Of a stretch of DNA of 64,000 bases, positions 35,844 through 43,499 are shown one piece after another (the first letter of the stretch is position 1; each line of letters begins with the position of its first letter). The translations under genes were made by a program, and so were the position numbers. The stretch is from an uncultured Erysipelotrichaceae bacterium (lineage in GTDB: Bacteria; Bacillota_I; Bacilli_A; Erysipelotrichales; Erysipelotrichaceae). The stretch lies in assembly GCA_934725085.1 (NCBI GenBank), contig CAKVAL010000005.1, positions 17,093 to 81,092 on the forward strand, written 5' to 3'. The notes beneath the pieces are model-generated. The model was not told the DNA's origin. It did no database searches and saw nothing but the letters and a program-made list of their open reading frames with translations.

Positions 35844-37157
35844 TAATTTCTTTTTGTTTAGAATATAGTATCCAAAACCAAACAAATCAGCCAAGAACCA
35901 GCCAATAGGAACTGACCACCAGATACCTATAACACCAACTATAGAAGATAGGATATAAGCTAATAAGACCCTTGTGCCAAGAGAAATGATGGTTAAGACT
36001 AAACTCATAGCAGGTTTACCAATTGCACGATATAGGCCATATAGAAGGAACAAACAACCTATGCCAAGATAAAAACTACCTTCTATTCTTAGATAACGCA
36101 CACCTTCTTTAATCACATCTATTTCATTCACAAATATCATCATTAAAGGTTTGGCAAAGATAAATACTAATAGAGATACAACTAAACAGAAGCCTATTGA
36201 AATACTCACTGCTGCCTTTAAGCCTTTTTTAATTCTTTCATCTTCTTTAGCGCCATAGTTTTGAGCAATAAAGGTTGAGAAAGCATTACCAAAGTCTTGT
36301 ACTGGCATATAGGCAAAGGCATCTATCTTAACAGCAGCTGCAAAAGCAGCCATTACAACTGTTCCAAAACTATTAACCAAGCCTTGGACCATTAAAATAG
36401 CTAGATTCATTACCGATTGTTGAAGACAAGTTAGGATAGAATAAGATACAATTTCTTTTATGCGTTCTTGTTTTAGATAAGATATTTTACATATCGAAAA
36501 TACTTGAGGATACTTTTTAAACGTATAAAATAATATTCCTATACCTGATAAGTATTGAGCTATTACAGTAGCTTTTGCAGCTCCTATAACACCTTTATTT
36601 AATCCAATCACAAAATATAAGTCCAACGCAATATTAACAAATGAAGATAAACCTAAAAAGATTAATGGTGTAATTGAATTGCCAATGGCTCTTAAAAATG
36701 AAGCGAAGTAGTTATATAAGAAAATAGCTAAGATACCAGTAAAAATTATAAATAGATAATCTTTCATATCTAGCCACACTTCATCTGGAACGTTTAAGAA
36801 TACTTTTAAGCAGTCTAAAGATAAATAGGAAATAATATTTAAAATGATGCTGATAAGTAGGATAAAGAAGAAAGATGCTGATAAGTTTTCTTTAAGTTTT
36901 TCTTCATCTTTTTGACCAAAACAAATTGAAAACAGAGCGCCACTACCCATGCATAAACCCAATATTATTGATGTTAGAAAGGTCATCAAGGTAAAAGATG
37001 AGCCAACTGAAGCAAGCGCATTCTTGCCTAATACTTGCCCTACGATTAAAGTATCTGCGATGTTATAACACTGTTGCAATAGATCGCCTATTATCATCGG
37101 TATCGCAAACAGCAACATTGATTTGATAACGGGTCCTTTAGTTAAATCATTATTCAT
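35835..37157 (-). CDS. MATE-family efflux transporter
   Basis: 440 aa with 12 membrane segments in two six-helix halves, the normal MATE size. FAIPMIIGDLLQQCYNIADTLIVGQVLG at the start and the GSGALFSICFGQ loop are typical of the DinF/NorM-like bacterial group. Exports cationic drugs or metabolites against Na+ or H+; substrate unknown. Its stop overlaps the WYL gene end by 9 nt (convergent). A terminator of the upstream deacetylase lies directly in front of it. Confidence 0.93.
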   Translation of the reverse strand: MNNDLTKGPVIKSMLLFAIPMIIGDLLQQCYNIADTLIVGQVLGKNALASVGSSFTLMTFLTSIILGLCMGSGALFSICFGQKDEEKLKENLSASFFFILLISIILNIISYLSLDCLKVFLNVPDEVWLDMKDYLFIIFTGILAIFLYNYFASFLRAIGNSITPLIFLGLSSFVNIALDLYFVIGLNKGVIGAAKATVIAQYLSGIGILFYTFKKYPQVFSICKISYLKQERIKEIVSYSILTCLQQSVMNLAILMVQGLVNSFGTVVMAAFAAAVKIDAFAYMPVQDFGNAFSTFIAQNYGAKEDERIKKGLKAAVSISIGFCLVVSLLVFIFAKPLMMIFVNEIDVIKEGVRYLRIEGSFYLGIGCLFLLYGLYRAIGKPAMSLVLTIISLGTRVLLAYILSSIVGVIGIWWSVPIGWFLADLFGFGYYILNKKKLLI

Positions 37158-37176
37158 ATCAGATATTAATTATATA

Positions 37177-37200
37177 GAAAAACACCTCATAAGAGATGTT
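37177..37200 (-). terminator. terminator of the polysaccharide deacetylase gene
   Basis: On the minus strand AACATCTC-TTAT-GAGGTGTT followed by T3-5. Confidence 0.8.
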
Positions 37201-37208
37201 TATGTGTT

Positions 37209-38474
37209 CTATTTACCAGAAAAATAAGATGCACCAGTCACACCCAAAACTTCCATAAGCTCTGATACATTGACTATTTGATACCCTTGATTGATATAGT
37301 ATGTAATAAGTTTACTTGCTGCATCAACACTTGTTTGATAAATATCATGGAACAAGACTACATCATTTTCATCCCCGTCCTTAATAACCTCATTATAGAT
37401 TACATCAACCGCATCATTTGCATCATACTTAGTACGATATGACCAGTCCTTAGAATCAACATTCCAAAGTACAGCAGTCAAATTGGTAGCTTGTCTTACT
37501 GTATCACTATAGGCACCATATGGTGGTCTAAAGGTTTTCATCTGATAACCAAAGCCATATTCATTGTCATATAAATCATGATATGGTGTCATAATCTCAT
37601 TAGTCACATCAGAAACTGACAACTTAGTTAAATTCTTATGTGATTGGGTATGAGAACCATATTCCATCCCCTTTTCTACACTTTCCTTACAGAAATTAAT
37701 TTGTTTCTCACCAAGTCTACTTCCAAGAATATAGAAAGTAGCTGAACTATCATACTTATATAAGGTATCCACTATTTGACCACTAGTCTTTAAACTCATA
37801 TCTGGACCATCATCAAAAGTGAAACAAATCATCTTACGATTATTAGAAATATAGTGTGGCTTATGATATAGTTCATTCTCATAGCCTAGGTTGATATTAC
37901 ATGCACTCTGCATATATTTTAAAGGTACCCTAATATCAGCCTCATACTTAGGAAAATGGCACAATAAATCAGGACCATCAACCTTATAAGTAACTTCACT
38001 TAAATCTAAATTTTGATAGAAAGATTCTTCCAAGAACTCTAAAGTATAGGCAAAATCTTTTTCTTCCTTCTTTAATTGATAACGAAGATAATCTGCAATA
38101 ATCTTCTTGCCCTCTTCATTGATATTATCGATAACTAATTCTTTATATTCCTTATCAACATAATATTTAGTTCCATCATGATAAGAAACAAGATAATAGT
38201 CACCATATGGAACAAGGGCATAATCATAGATTGTATCCTTCAAAGCTTTATCACAAATGTTTTTAGCTATTTCTTTTCCTTTTTCACTGTTAGGATAAAA
38301 TGCTAAACATGACTTAGTCTTATAAGTAAGAGCATCATCATGAATTGACTTCTTACCTACAAACTTAAAGTTAAAATTCAATATGAATACAATAATTCCA
38401 ACTAATAAAAGTCCTAATAAACCAGCAAGGGCATATTTAATCGATTTTCTTAAATGTCTTTTTTTCTTTACCAT
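37209..38474 (-). CDS. membrane-anchored polysaccharide (peptidoglycan) deacetylase
   Basis: 421 aa. A basic N-terminus and one membrane helix (about 12-34) place the rest outside the cell. A PgdA-like middle region (about 45-205) is followed by a NodB domain: CFTFDDGPDMS (catalytic base and metal Asp), YGSHTQSHKNL (metal His pair), FRPPYGAYSD, WNVDSKDW and VLFHDI with the catalytic His. All five NodB motifs are intact. It probably removes N-acetyl groups from cell-wall glycans, which lowers lysozyme sensitivity in relatives. TAAAAT ends 7 nt before the ATG. Confidence 0.9.
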   Translation of the reverse strand: MVKKKRHLRKSIKYALAGLLGLLLVGIIVFILNFNFKFVGKKSIHDDALTYKTKSCLAFYPNSEKGKEIAKNICDKALKDTIYDYALVPYGDYYLVSYHDGTKYYVDKEYKELVIDNINEEGKKIIADYLRYQLKKEEKDFAYTLEFLEESFYQNLDLSEVTYKVDGPDLLCHFPKYEADIRVPLKYMQSACNINLGYENELYHKPHYISNNRKMICFTFDDGPDMSLKTSGQIVDTLYKYDSSATFYILGSRLGEKQINFCKESVEKGMEYGSHTQSHKNLTKLSVSDVTNEIMTPYHDLYDNEYGFGYQMKTFRPPYGAYSDTVRQATNLTAVLWNVDSKDWSYRTKYDANDAVDVIYNEVIKDGDENDVVLFHDIYQTSVDAASKLITYYINQGYQIVNVSELMEVLGVTGASYFSGK

Positions 38475-38481
38475 CCTTATT

Positions 38482-38487
38482 ATTTTA
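38482..38487 (-). promoter_or_regulatory. -10 box of the deacetylase gene, probable leaderless
   Basis: TAAAAT, AATAAGG, ATG at 38474. The AAGG touching the ATG is too close to be a working ribosome site. Confidence 0.45.
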
Positions 38488-38509
38488 CCTTAAATTCCCA
38501 TTAAAGATA

Positions 38510-38515
38510 TATAAT
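38510..38515 (+). promoter_or_regulatory. -10 box, probable leaderless promoter of the YitT-like gene
   Basis: TATAAT, ACACTC, ATG at 38522. Divergent from the deacetylase promoter, 23 bp apart. Confidence 0.6.
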
Positions 38516-38521
38516 ACACTC

Positions 38522-39364
38522 ATGAACACTATGAAAAAAATCAAAGAACTTTTAGTTCTAACCTTTGGAACAATAATCGTATCATGCGCCGTCTATTTCT
38601 TTTTAATACCATCAGAAACATCAATTAGTAGTATTTCAGGTCTAGCCATTGTCTTAACACACTTTATACCACTAAAGGTTTCTACGCTAACTCTAATAAT
38701 GAATGCAGTATTATTAGTGATTAGCTTTATTTTGATTGGTAAAGATTTTGGTGCTAAAACCGTATATACAGCAATCCTTATGCCAATAATCTTGGCAATA
38801 CTTGAAGTATTATTCCCAAATGTAACATCAATCACAGGATCAGACATCATTGATGTTACTGCCTATTGTTTCCTTGTATCTTTAGGTATTGCGATACTAT
38901 TTAACAACAATGCCTCATCAGGTGGCTTAGATATTGTTGCCAAGATAATGAACAAATACTTACATATGGAAATTGGTAAAGCCTTGGGCTTATCAGGCAT
39001 GGTAGTATCCTTGTCTTCTGCCCTTGTCTACTCACCACGTAAAGTGATCTTATCAGTTCTAGGTACTTATTTCTGTGGTATCTTAACTGATTACTTTATC
39101 TTTGGTCAAAATATTAAAAGAAGAGTATGTATTGTATCTTTAAATAAGAATGAAGAAATAAAAGACTTTATTATTAATACCTTACATTCAGGTGCTACTT
39201 TGTATACAAGTACTGGTGCTTATACTAAAGAAGAACATGAAGAAATTGTGACAATTGTTGATAAACGAGAATATCAGTTACTTATGGACTTCATTATTCA
39301 TAATGATCCAAGCGCCTTTGTGACGGTCTACAATGTCTCTAATATAAGATATGTGCCTAAATAA
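38522..39364 (+). CDS. YitT-family membrane protein (DUF161/DUF2179)
   Basis: 280 aa. Five to six membrane segments in the first 190 residues with the NNASSGGLDIVAKIMNK motif, then a cytosolic DUF2179 domain (about 205-278: RRVCIVSLNKNEEIKDFI, GATLYTSTGAYTKEE, VDKREYQLL). This architecture is the YitT/YvjA family of unknown transport role. 32 nt upstream of threonine aldolase and probably co-transcribed. Confidence 0.9.
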   Translation: MNTMKKIKELLVLTFGTIIVSCAVYFFLIPSETSISSISGLAIVLTHFIPLKVSTLTLIMNAVLLVISFILIGKDFGAKTVYTAILMPIILAILEVLFPNVTSITGSDIIDVTAYCFLVSLGIAILFNNNASSGGLDIVAKIMNKYLHMEIGKALGLSGMVVSLSSALVYSPRKVILSVLGTYFCGILTDYFIFGQNIKRRVCIVSLNKNEEIKDFIINTLHSGATLYTSTGAYTKEEHEEIVTIVDKREYQLLMDFIIHNDPSAFVTVYNVSNIRYVPK

Positions 39365-39396
39365 TATGGTATGATTGAAAGGGAAAAGAGGATTAT

Positions 39397-40428
39397 ATGT
39401 ACAATTTTCAAAGCGATTATTTAGAAGGGTGTGCCCCAGAAATATTAGAAGAATTAATAAAAACAAACAATAAACAACAAGCTGGTTATGGTAATGACGA
39501 CTACTGTTTATTAGCTAAAAGATTAATCAAGAATGCGATTAAGAATGAAGATGTTGATATCCATTTCGTACCAGGTGGTACACCATGTAATATCTTGGCT
39601 CATTCAATTGCCTTAAGACCTTATGAAGCTGTTATTTCAGCTGATACAGGACATATCAATGTTCATGAAACAGGTGCTATTGAAGCTAAAGGACATAAGA
39701 TTCTTACAACTCCAAATAGAGATGGTAAGATTGATCCATTTGAGATTGTTAAGATTATTGAGAAACATCCAGATGAACATATGGTTAAGCCTAAGATGGT
39801 CTTTATCACAAACCCTACAGAATTAGGTACTGTCTATACACTTGATGAAGTAAGACTATTAAGACAAATCTGTGATAAGTATGGCTTATATTTATATATG
39901 GATGGTGCTAGACTTTCAACAGCACTAGCAAGCCTCGGCAATACTTTAAGACTTGAGGATATCGCTGAATTAACTGATATGTTCTATATTGGTGGCACTA
40001 AAAATGGTGCCCTACTTGGTGAAGCATTTGTGATTTGTAATGATGAATTGAAGGAAAACTTCCGTTATTATCTTAAACAAAATGGTCAGATGTTAGCGAA
40101 GGCAAGAATCATGGGAATTAGCTTTAAGACTTTATTTACTGATGATTTATATTTAAAGCTTGCAGCACATGCAAATAAAACAGCTGATGCCTTAAAATAT
40201 ATCTTCTCGGCATTTAATATCAAGCCTTATACTAATTCACCAACCAATCAGCAATTCTATATTTTAGATAATGAAGTAATTAAAAAGCTTCAACAAAAAT
40301 ATATATTCGAAGTTTGGGATCAGTATGATGAAAAGTCATCAGTTTGTCGTTTCGTAACATCTTGGTGCACAAAAGAGGAAGCAACTCTTGAATTTGCGGC
40401 TGATTTAAAAGAAGCATTATCAAAATAA
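39397..40428 (+). CDS. ltaE: low-specificity threonine aldolase
   Basis: 343 aa. PLP-dependent fold type I: FVPGGTPCNILA, SADTGHINVHETGAIE, NPTELGTVYTLDEV, YMDGARLSTALA (PLP-binding Asp) and FYIGGTKNGALLGEA with the Schiff-base Lys. It cleaves L-threonine or allo-threonine to glycine and acetaldehyde. The VHETG and GGTKNG motifs separate it from other beta-eliminating lyases. AGAGG precedes the ATG. Confidence 0.93.
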   Translation: MYNFQSDYLEGCAPEILEELIKTNNKQQAGYGNDDYCLLAKRLIKNAIKNEDVDIHFVPGGTPCNILAHSIALRPYEAVISADTGHINVHETGAIEAKGHKILTTPNRDGKIDPFEIVKIIEKHPDEHMVKPKMVFITNPTELGTVYTLDEVRLLRQICDKYGLYLYMDGARLSTALASLGNTLRLEDIAELTDMFYIGGTKNGALLGEAFVICNDELKENFRYYLKQNGQMLAKARIMGISFKTLFTDDLYLKLAAHANKTADALKYIFSAFNIKPYTNSPTNQQFYILDNEVIKKLQQKYIFEVWDQYDEKSSVCRFVTSWCTKEEATLEFAADLKEALSK

Positions 40429-40455
40429 TCGTTCTTATGAACGATTATTTTTTTA
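40423..40455 (+). terminator. terminator of ltaE
   Basis: AAATAATCGTTC-TTAT-GAACGATTATTT followed by T5. Confidence 0.93.
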
Positions 40456-40669
40456 ATTCTTTAGTGCTGTTATCAGTACTACATAAACACCATCTGGACG
40501 CTTATATGCAGCATTAGACATACCACAAATTACACATAACACACTTGCAGGTTTACCATTTTCATCTTTAATCTTTTGATTAATATCTAACAAATTTTTA
40601 GCAGCAGCATCAATTTGATTAGCACCAAGCTTTATCTCAAGTGCACACCACTTGTTTTTTCAATTTAAA
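40453..40669 (-). pseudogene. C-terminal remnant of a DUF4143-type AAA ATPase
   Basis: Minus strand, open from an in-frame TGA near 40669 to the TAA at 40453. It reads KWCALEIKLGANQIDAAAKN, later LCVICGMSNAAYKRPDGVYV, then VLITALKN and a stop. This is the conserved end of the ATPase/DUF4143 family (typical end: SNAAYKR-DGVYVVPI-LKN). The Walker motifs and about 350 upstream codons are missing and there is no start codon. The break coincides with the repeat array at 40691-40749. Confidence 0.75.
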
Positions 40670-40690
40670 TAAGAAGGATTTCTTATTTCT

Positions 40691-40749
40691 AATCGCCCAA
40701 ATTCGGTAATTACAATCGCCCAAATTTTGAATTTTCAATCGGACAGATT
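40691..40749. repeat. three direct repeats, 23-bp period (possible insertion-sequence end)
   Basis: AATCGCCCAAATT at 40691-40703 and 40714-40726, and AATCGGACAGATT at 40737-40749. Start-to-start distance is 23 bp both times. Multiple end repeats of this sort occur in IS21-type elements; no transposase is nearby. Together with the remnant, this fills the 361-bp gap 40429-40789. Confidence 0.65.
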
Positions 40750-40785
40750 TTAAAAAGGCTTCAACCATAACAGTCAAAGCCTTTA
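40750..40785 (-). terminator. terminator of the rimP-rbfA operon
   Basis: On the minus strand AAAGGCTT, 14-nt loop, AAGCCTTT followed by T-rich sequence. Confidence 0.85.
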
Positions 40786-40789
40786 ACAA

Positions 40790-41110
40790 TTAATCTTTTC
40801 CGTGAACGATTTCGTGGATTCTATCAACTTTTTCAAGTGTGTCATCAACAACAAATTCAATATCTGGAATTTTTCTTAGTTTTAATCTTTTTGCCAACTC
40901 ACTTCTTACAAAGCCCTTAGACTTCTTTAAAGCTGCGATGCCATAGTTCTTACCGAAGAAAGAAACATAGACTCTAGCTTTAGAAAGGTCAGGTGAGACT
41001 CTAACTTCAGAAACAGTGACAAATCCAATTTCAGGATTATTTAGATCAAATTGAATAATACTAGATATTTCTTTTTGAAGTAATGAATCTAATTTATCAA
41101 CTCTACTCAT
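40790..41110 (-). CDS. rbfA: ribosome-binding factor A
   Basis: 106 aa, KH-like fold. LDSLLQKEISSIIQFDLNNPEIGFVTVSEVRVSPDLSKARVYVSFF is close to the RbfA core pattern, and DDTLEKVDRIHEI the end. It helps mature the 5' end of 16S rRNA in the 30S subunit. The ATG overlaps the infB stop by 1 nt. Last gene of the rimP-nusA-ylxR-ylxQ-infB-rbfA operon. Confidence 0.95.
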   Translation of the reverse strand: MSRVDKLDSLLQKEISSIIQFDLNNPEIGFVTVSEVRVSPDLSKARVYVSFFGKNYGIAALKKSKGFVRSELAKRLKLRKIPDIEFVVDDTLEKVDRIHEIVHGKD

Positions 41111-42954
41111 TAGTCTACTTTTACCTCTTGATCTTGGTATGCTTCAATAATATCGCCTTCCTTGATATCGTTGAAGTTTTCAATAGTCATACCACATTCA
41201 TAACCTTGTAATACTTCCTTAGCATCATTTTCAAAACGCTTTAGAGAGCCAAGTCTACCAGTATAGATAACAATACCATCCCTAATTAGACGACACTTAC
41301 TATCTCTTACAATCTTGCCTTCAGTTACCATAGTACCTGCAATTGTGCCAACCTTAGAAACTTTATAAGTCTTTCTAACTTCAGCTTGTCCAATTACAAC
41401 TTCTTCATAAACTGGAGCCAACATACCCTTCATAGCTGCTTCCATTTCTTCTACAGCCTTATAGATAATGTTATGTAATCTGATTTCAACATTCTCTTCT
41501 TGAGCTTTCTTTCTTACATTAGCATCTGGTCTAACATTGAAACCATAAATAACGGCATGAGATACAGAAGCTAAGATAACATCTGATTCAGAAATTGAAC
41601 CAGCAGCACTTCTGATAACATTTACTCTTACGCCGTCAACATCAATCTTACTTAATGAAGATGCAACAGCTTCGGCAGTACCTTGAACATCTGACTTAAC
41701 GATAACAGGAACCTCTTTGATTTCACCAGCCTCAATTTGAGCACTTAAATCATCAAGAGACATAGCACTTGTAGCCTTTCTCTCTTTTTCAATACGCTTA
41801 GTATTTCTAGCAGCTGCAATAGCTCTAGCATCCTTATCGTTTTCAAACACCTTGAAGTTATCACCAGCAACCGGAACTTCATTTAAACCGATAACTTCAA
41901 CTGGTGTACTTGGTGAAGCTTCCTTAATTTCTTCACCCTTGTCGTTAGCCATTCTTCTAACCTTACCATAAGTTGTACCAACTACAACTGAATCACCTTG
42001 TCTTAAAGTACCATTTTGTACTAGTAATGTACAAACAGGACCTCTACCCTTATCAAGCTTAGCTTCAATAACGGTACCTGTAGCAGGCTTATTAGGATTA
42101 GCCTTTAAGTCCTTAACTTCAGAAACAACAAGGATTGTTTCTAGAATATCCTTAACGCCTTCACCTGTTTTAGCACTACAATTTACGAAAATTGTATCAC
42201 CACCCCATTCTTCAGGCATTAGACCTAAATCAGCTAAAGCACTCTTAACCTTATCTGGATTAGCACCTGGCTTATCCATCTTATTAACAGCGATAATAAT
42301 TGGAACATCAGCAGCCTTAGAGTGGTCGATTGCTTCTCTTGTCTGAGGCATTACACCATCATCTGCCGCAACAACAATAATTGAAACATCAGTTACTGAA
42401 GCACCTCTAGCACGCATTGCGGTAAATGCTTCATGTCCTGGAGTATCCAAGAAAGTAACCTTCTTACCATTTACATCAACTTGATAAGCACCAATATGTT
42501 GGGTAATACCACCAAATTCACCAGCAGTTACATTAGACTTTCTGATTGTATCAAGAAGAGTTGTCTTACCATGGTCAACGTGACCCATGATAGTAACAAT
42601 AGGTGCTCTTTCTCTTAAGTCCTTTGGATCATCTTCAACATCATCAGCTAAAGATTCATCATCCTTTGGTTCTTCCTTAGTAGCCTCAATGCCATATTCC
42701 ATACAAACAAGTTCAACATTCTCATCATCTAAAGGAGAATTAATAGTCATCATCTTGCCAAGCATGAAAAGTAACTTGATAATATCACTTGAATTCTTAT
42801 TGATTTTGCCTGCAAGTTCAGAAACCGTAATACCATCAGAATAAGTAATGCTCTCTACCTTCTCAGTATTTTCCTTCTTACTTTCATTCCAATTAGCTTT
42901 ATTGTTATTAGGCTTCTTGTTATTGATTCGCTTCTTATATGTTTGTTTTGCCAT
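41110..42954 (-). CDS. infB: translation initiation factor IF-2
   Basis: 614 aa, short for IF-2 because the N-terminal extension is only about 110 residues. Places initiator tRNA on the 30S subunit. IF2_N motif SDGITVSELAGKINKNSSDIIKLL (about 38-62); G1 GHVDHGKTTL, G2 GGITQHIGAYQ, G3 DTPGHEAF, G4 NKMD, G5 NCSAKTGEG; then domains II, III and C2 ending in NFNDIKEGDIIEAY. Confidence 0.97.
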   Translation of the reverse strand: MAKQTYKKRINNKKPNNNKANWNESKKENTEKVESITYSDGITVSELAGKINKNSSDIIKLLFMLGKMMTINSPLDDENVELVCMEYGIEATKEEPKDDESLADDVEDDPKDLRERAPIVTIMGHVDHGKTTLLDTIRKSNVTAGEFGGITQHIGAYQVDVNGKKVTFLDTPGHEAFTAMRARGASVTDVSIIVVAADDGVMPQTREAIDHSKAADVPIIIAVNKMDKPGANPDKVKSALADLGLMPEEWGGDTIFVNCSAKTGEGVKDILETILVVSEVKDLKANPNKPATGTVIEAKLDKGRGPVCTLLVQNGTLRQGDSVVVGTTYGKVRRMANDKGEEIKEASPSTPVEVIGLNEVPVAGDNFKVFENDKDARAIAAARNTKRIEKERKATSAMSLDDLSAQIEAGEIKEVPVIVKSDVQGTAEAVASSLSKIDVDGVRVNVIRSAAGSISESDVILASVSHAVIYGFNVRPDANVRKKAQEENVEIRLHNIIYKAVEEMEAAMKGMLAPVYEEVVIGQAEVRKTYKVSKVGTIAGTMVTEGKIVRDSKCRLIRDGIVIYTGRLGSLKRFENDAKEVLQGYECGMTIENFNDIKEGDIIEAYQDQEVKVD

Positions 42955-42964
42955 ATACCCTCCT

Positions 42965-43249
42965 TTATTTATTTTCTATAAACAACTTTTTAAATCCTCT
43001 ATCATAGACACCAACTATCTTTACCATCTTCTTTCCTAGACACAAAGACAATTGTTCGCTACTATAAGCAGTTGTATAAGGAATATTGTAGTAATCACAC
43101 TTTTTAATATATCTTTCTTTTGTCTTATCACTAGCATCATCCGCAATAAACAAATATTGGCAAGTCTTGATATTCTCAAGCACAGTTTCACCAAATTTAA
43201 TTTTATTAGCCCTATATGCCAATCCTAATAAAGAAAGAACTCTATCCAT
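42965..43249 (-). CDS. ylxQ: L7Ae-family RNA-binding protein YlxQ
   Basis: 94 aa. L7Ae/L30e fold: RVLSLLGLAYRANKIKFGE (first helix and the RNA-contact loop), YLFIADDASDKTKERYIKKCDYYNIPY, and SLCLGKKMVKIVGVYDRGF. Binds kink-turn-type RNA in relatives; its role in the nusA operon is unknown. Overlaps ylxR by 8 nt. Confidence 0.88.
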   Translation of the reverse strand: MDRVLSLLGLAYRANKIKFGETVLENIKTCQYLFIADDASDKTKERYIKKCDYYNIPYTTAYSSEQLSLCLGKKMVKIVGVYDRGFKKLFIENK

Positions 43250-43499
43250 TAATCACCTTTTCTATTTCCTTATAAACTTCTTCATCCACATTCACTTCTA
43301 ACGCACGAGATAAAAGATTTTTCTTTTTTGCGATTTCTAGAGCCTCTAAAGACTTTTTTAGATAAGCTCCCTTTCCATTCAACTTACCAGTTGTATCAAC
43401 CTTAACCTCACCCTCAGGAGTTCTTACAATTCTAAGTAAGTCCTTCTTAGGCACAGATTCCCCACTAGCAAGACACTTACGCATTGGAATCTTTTTCAT
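43242..43499 (-). CDS. ylxR: YlxR (DUF448) nucleic-acid-binding protein
   Basis: 85 aa. MRKCLASGESVPKKDLLRIVRTPEGEVKVDTTGKLNGKGAYL matches the YlxR core (R-KC---G, K--LLR-VR, D--GK--GRGAYL). Known family members bind RNA or, in Bacillus, modulate RNase P. Its ATG overlaps the nusA stop by 1 nt, the standard operon arrangement. Confidence 0.9.
   Translation of the reverse strand: MKKIPMRKCLASGESVPKKDLLRIVRTPEGEVKVDTTGKLNGKGAYLKKSLEALEIAKKKNLLSRALEVNVDEEVYKEIEKVING

Noticed and set aside
40691..40749. Short CRISPR array
   Set aside because: Only three 13-nt repeats with 10-nt spacing, no cas genes; spacers far too short.
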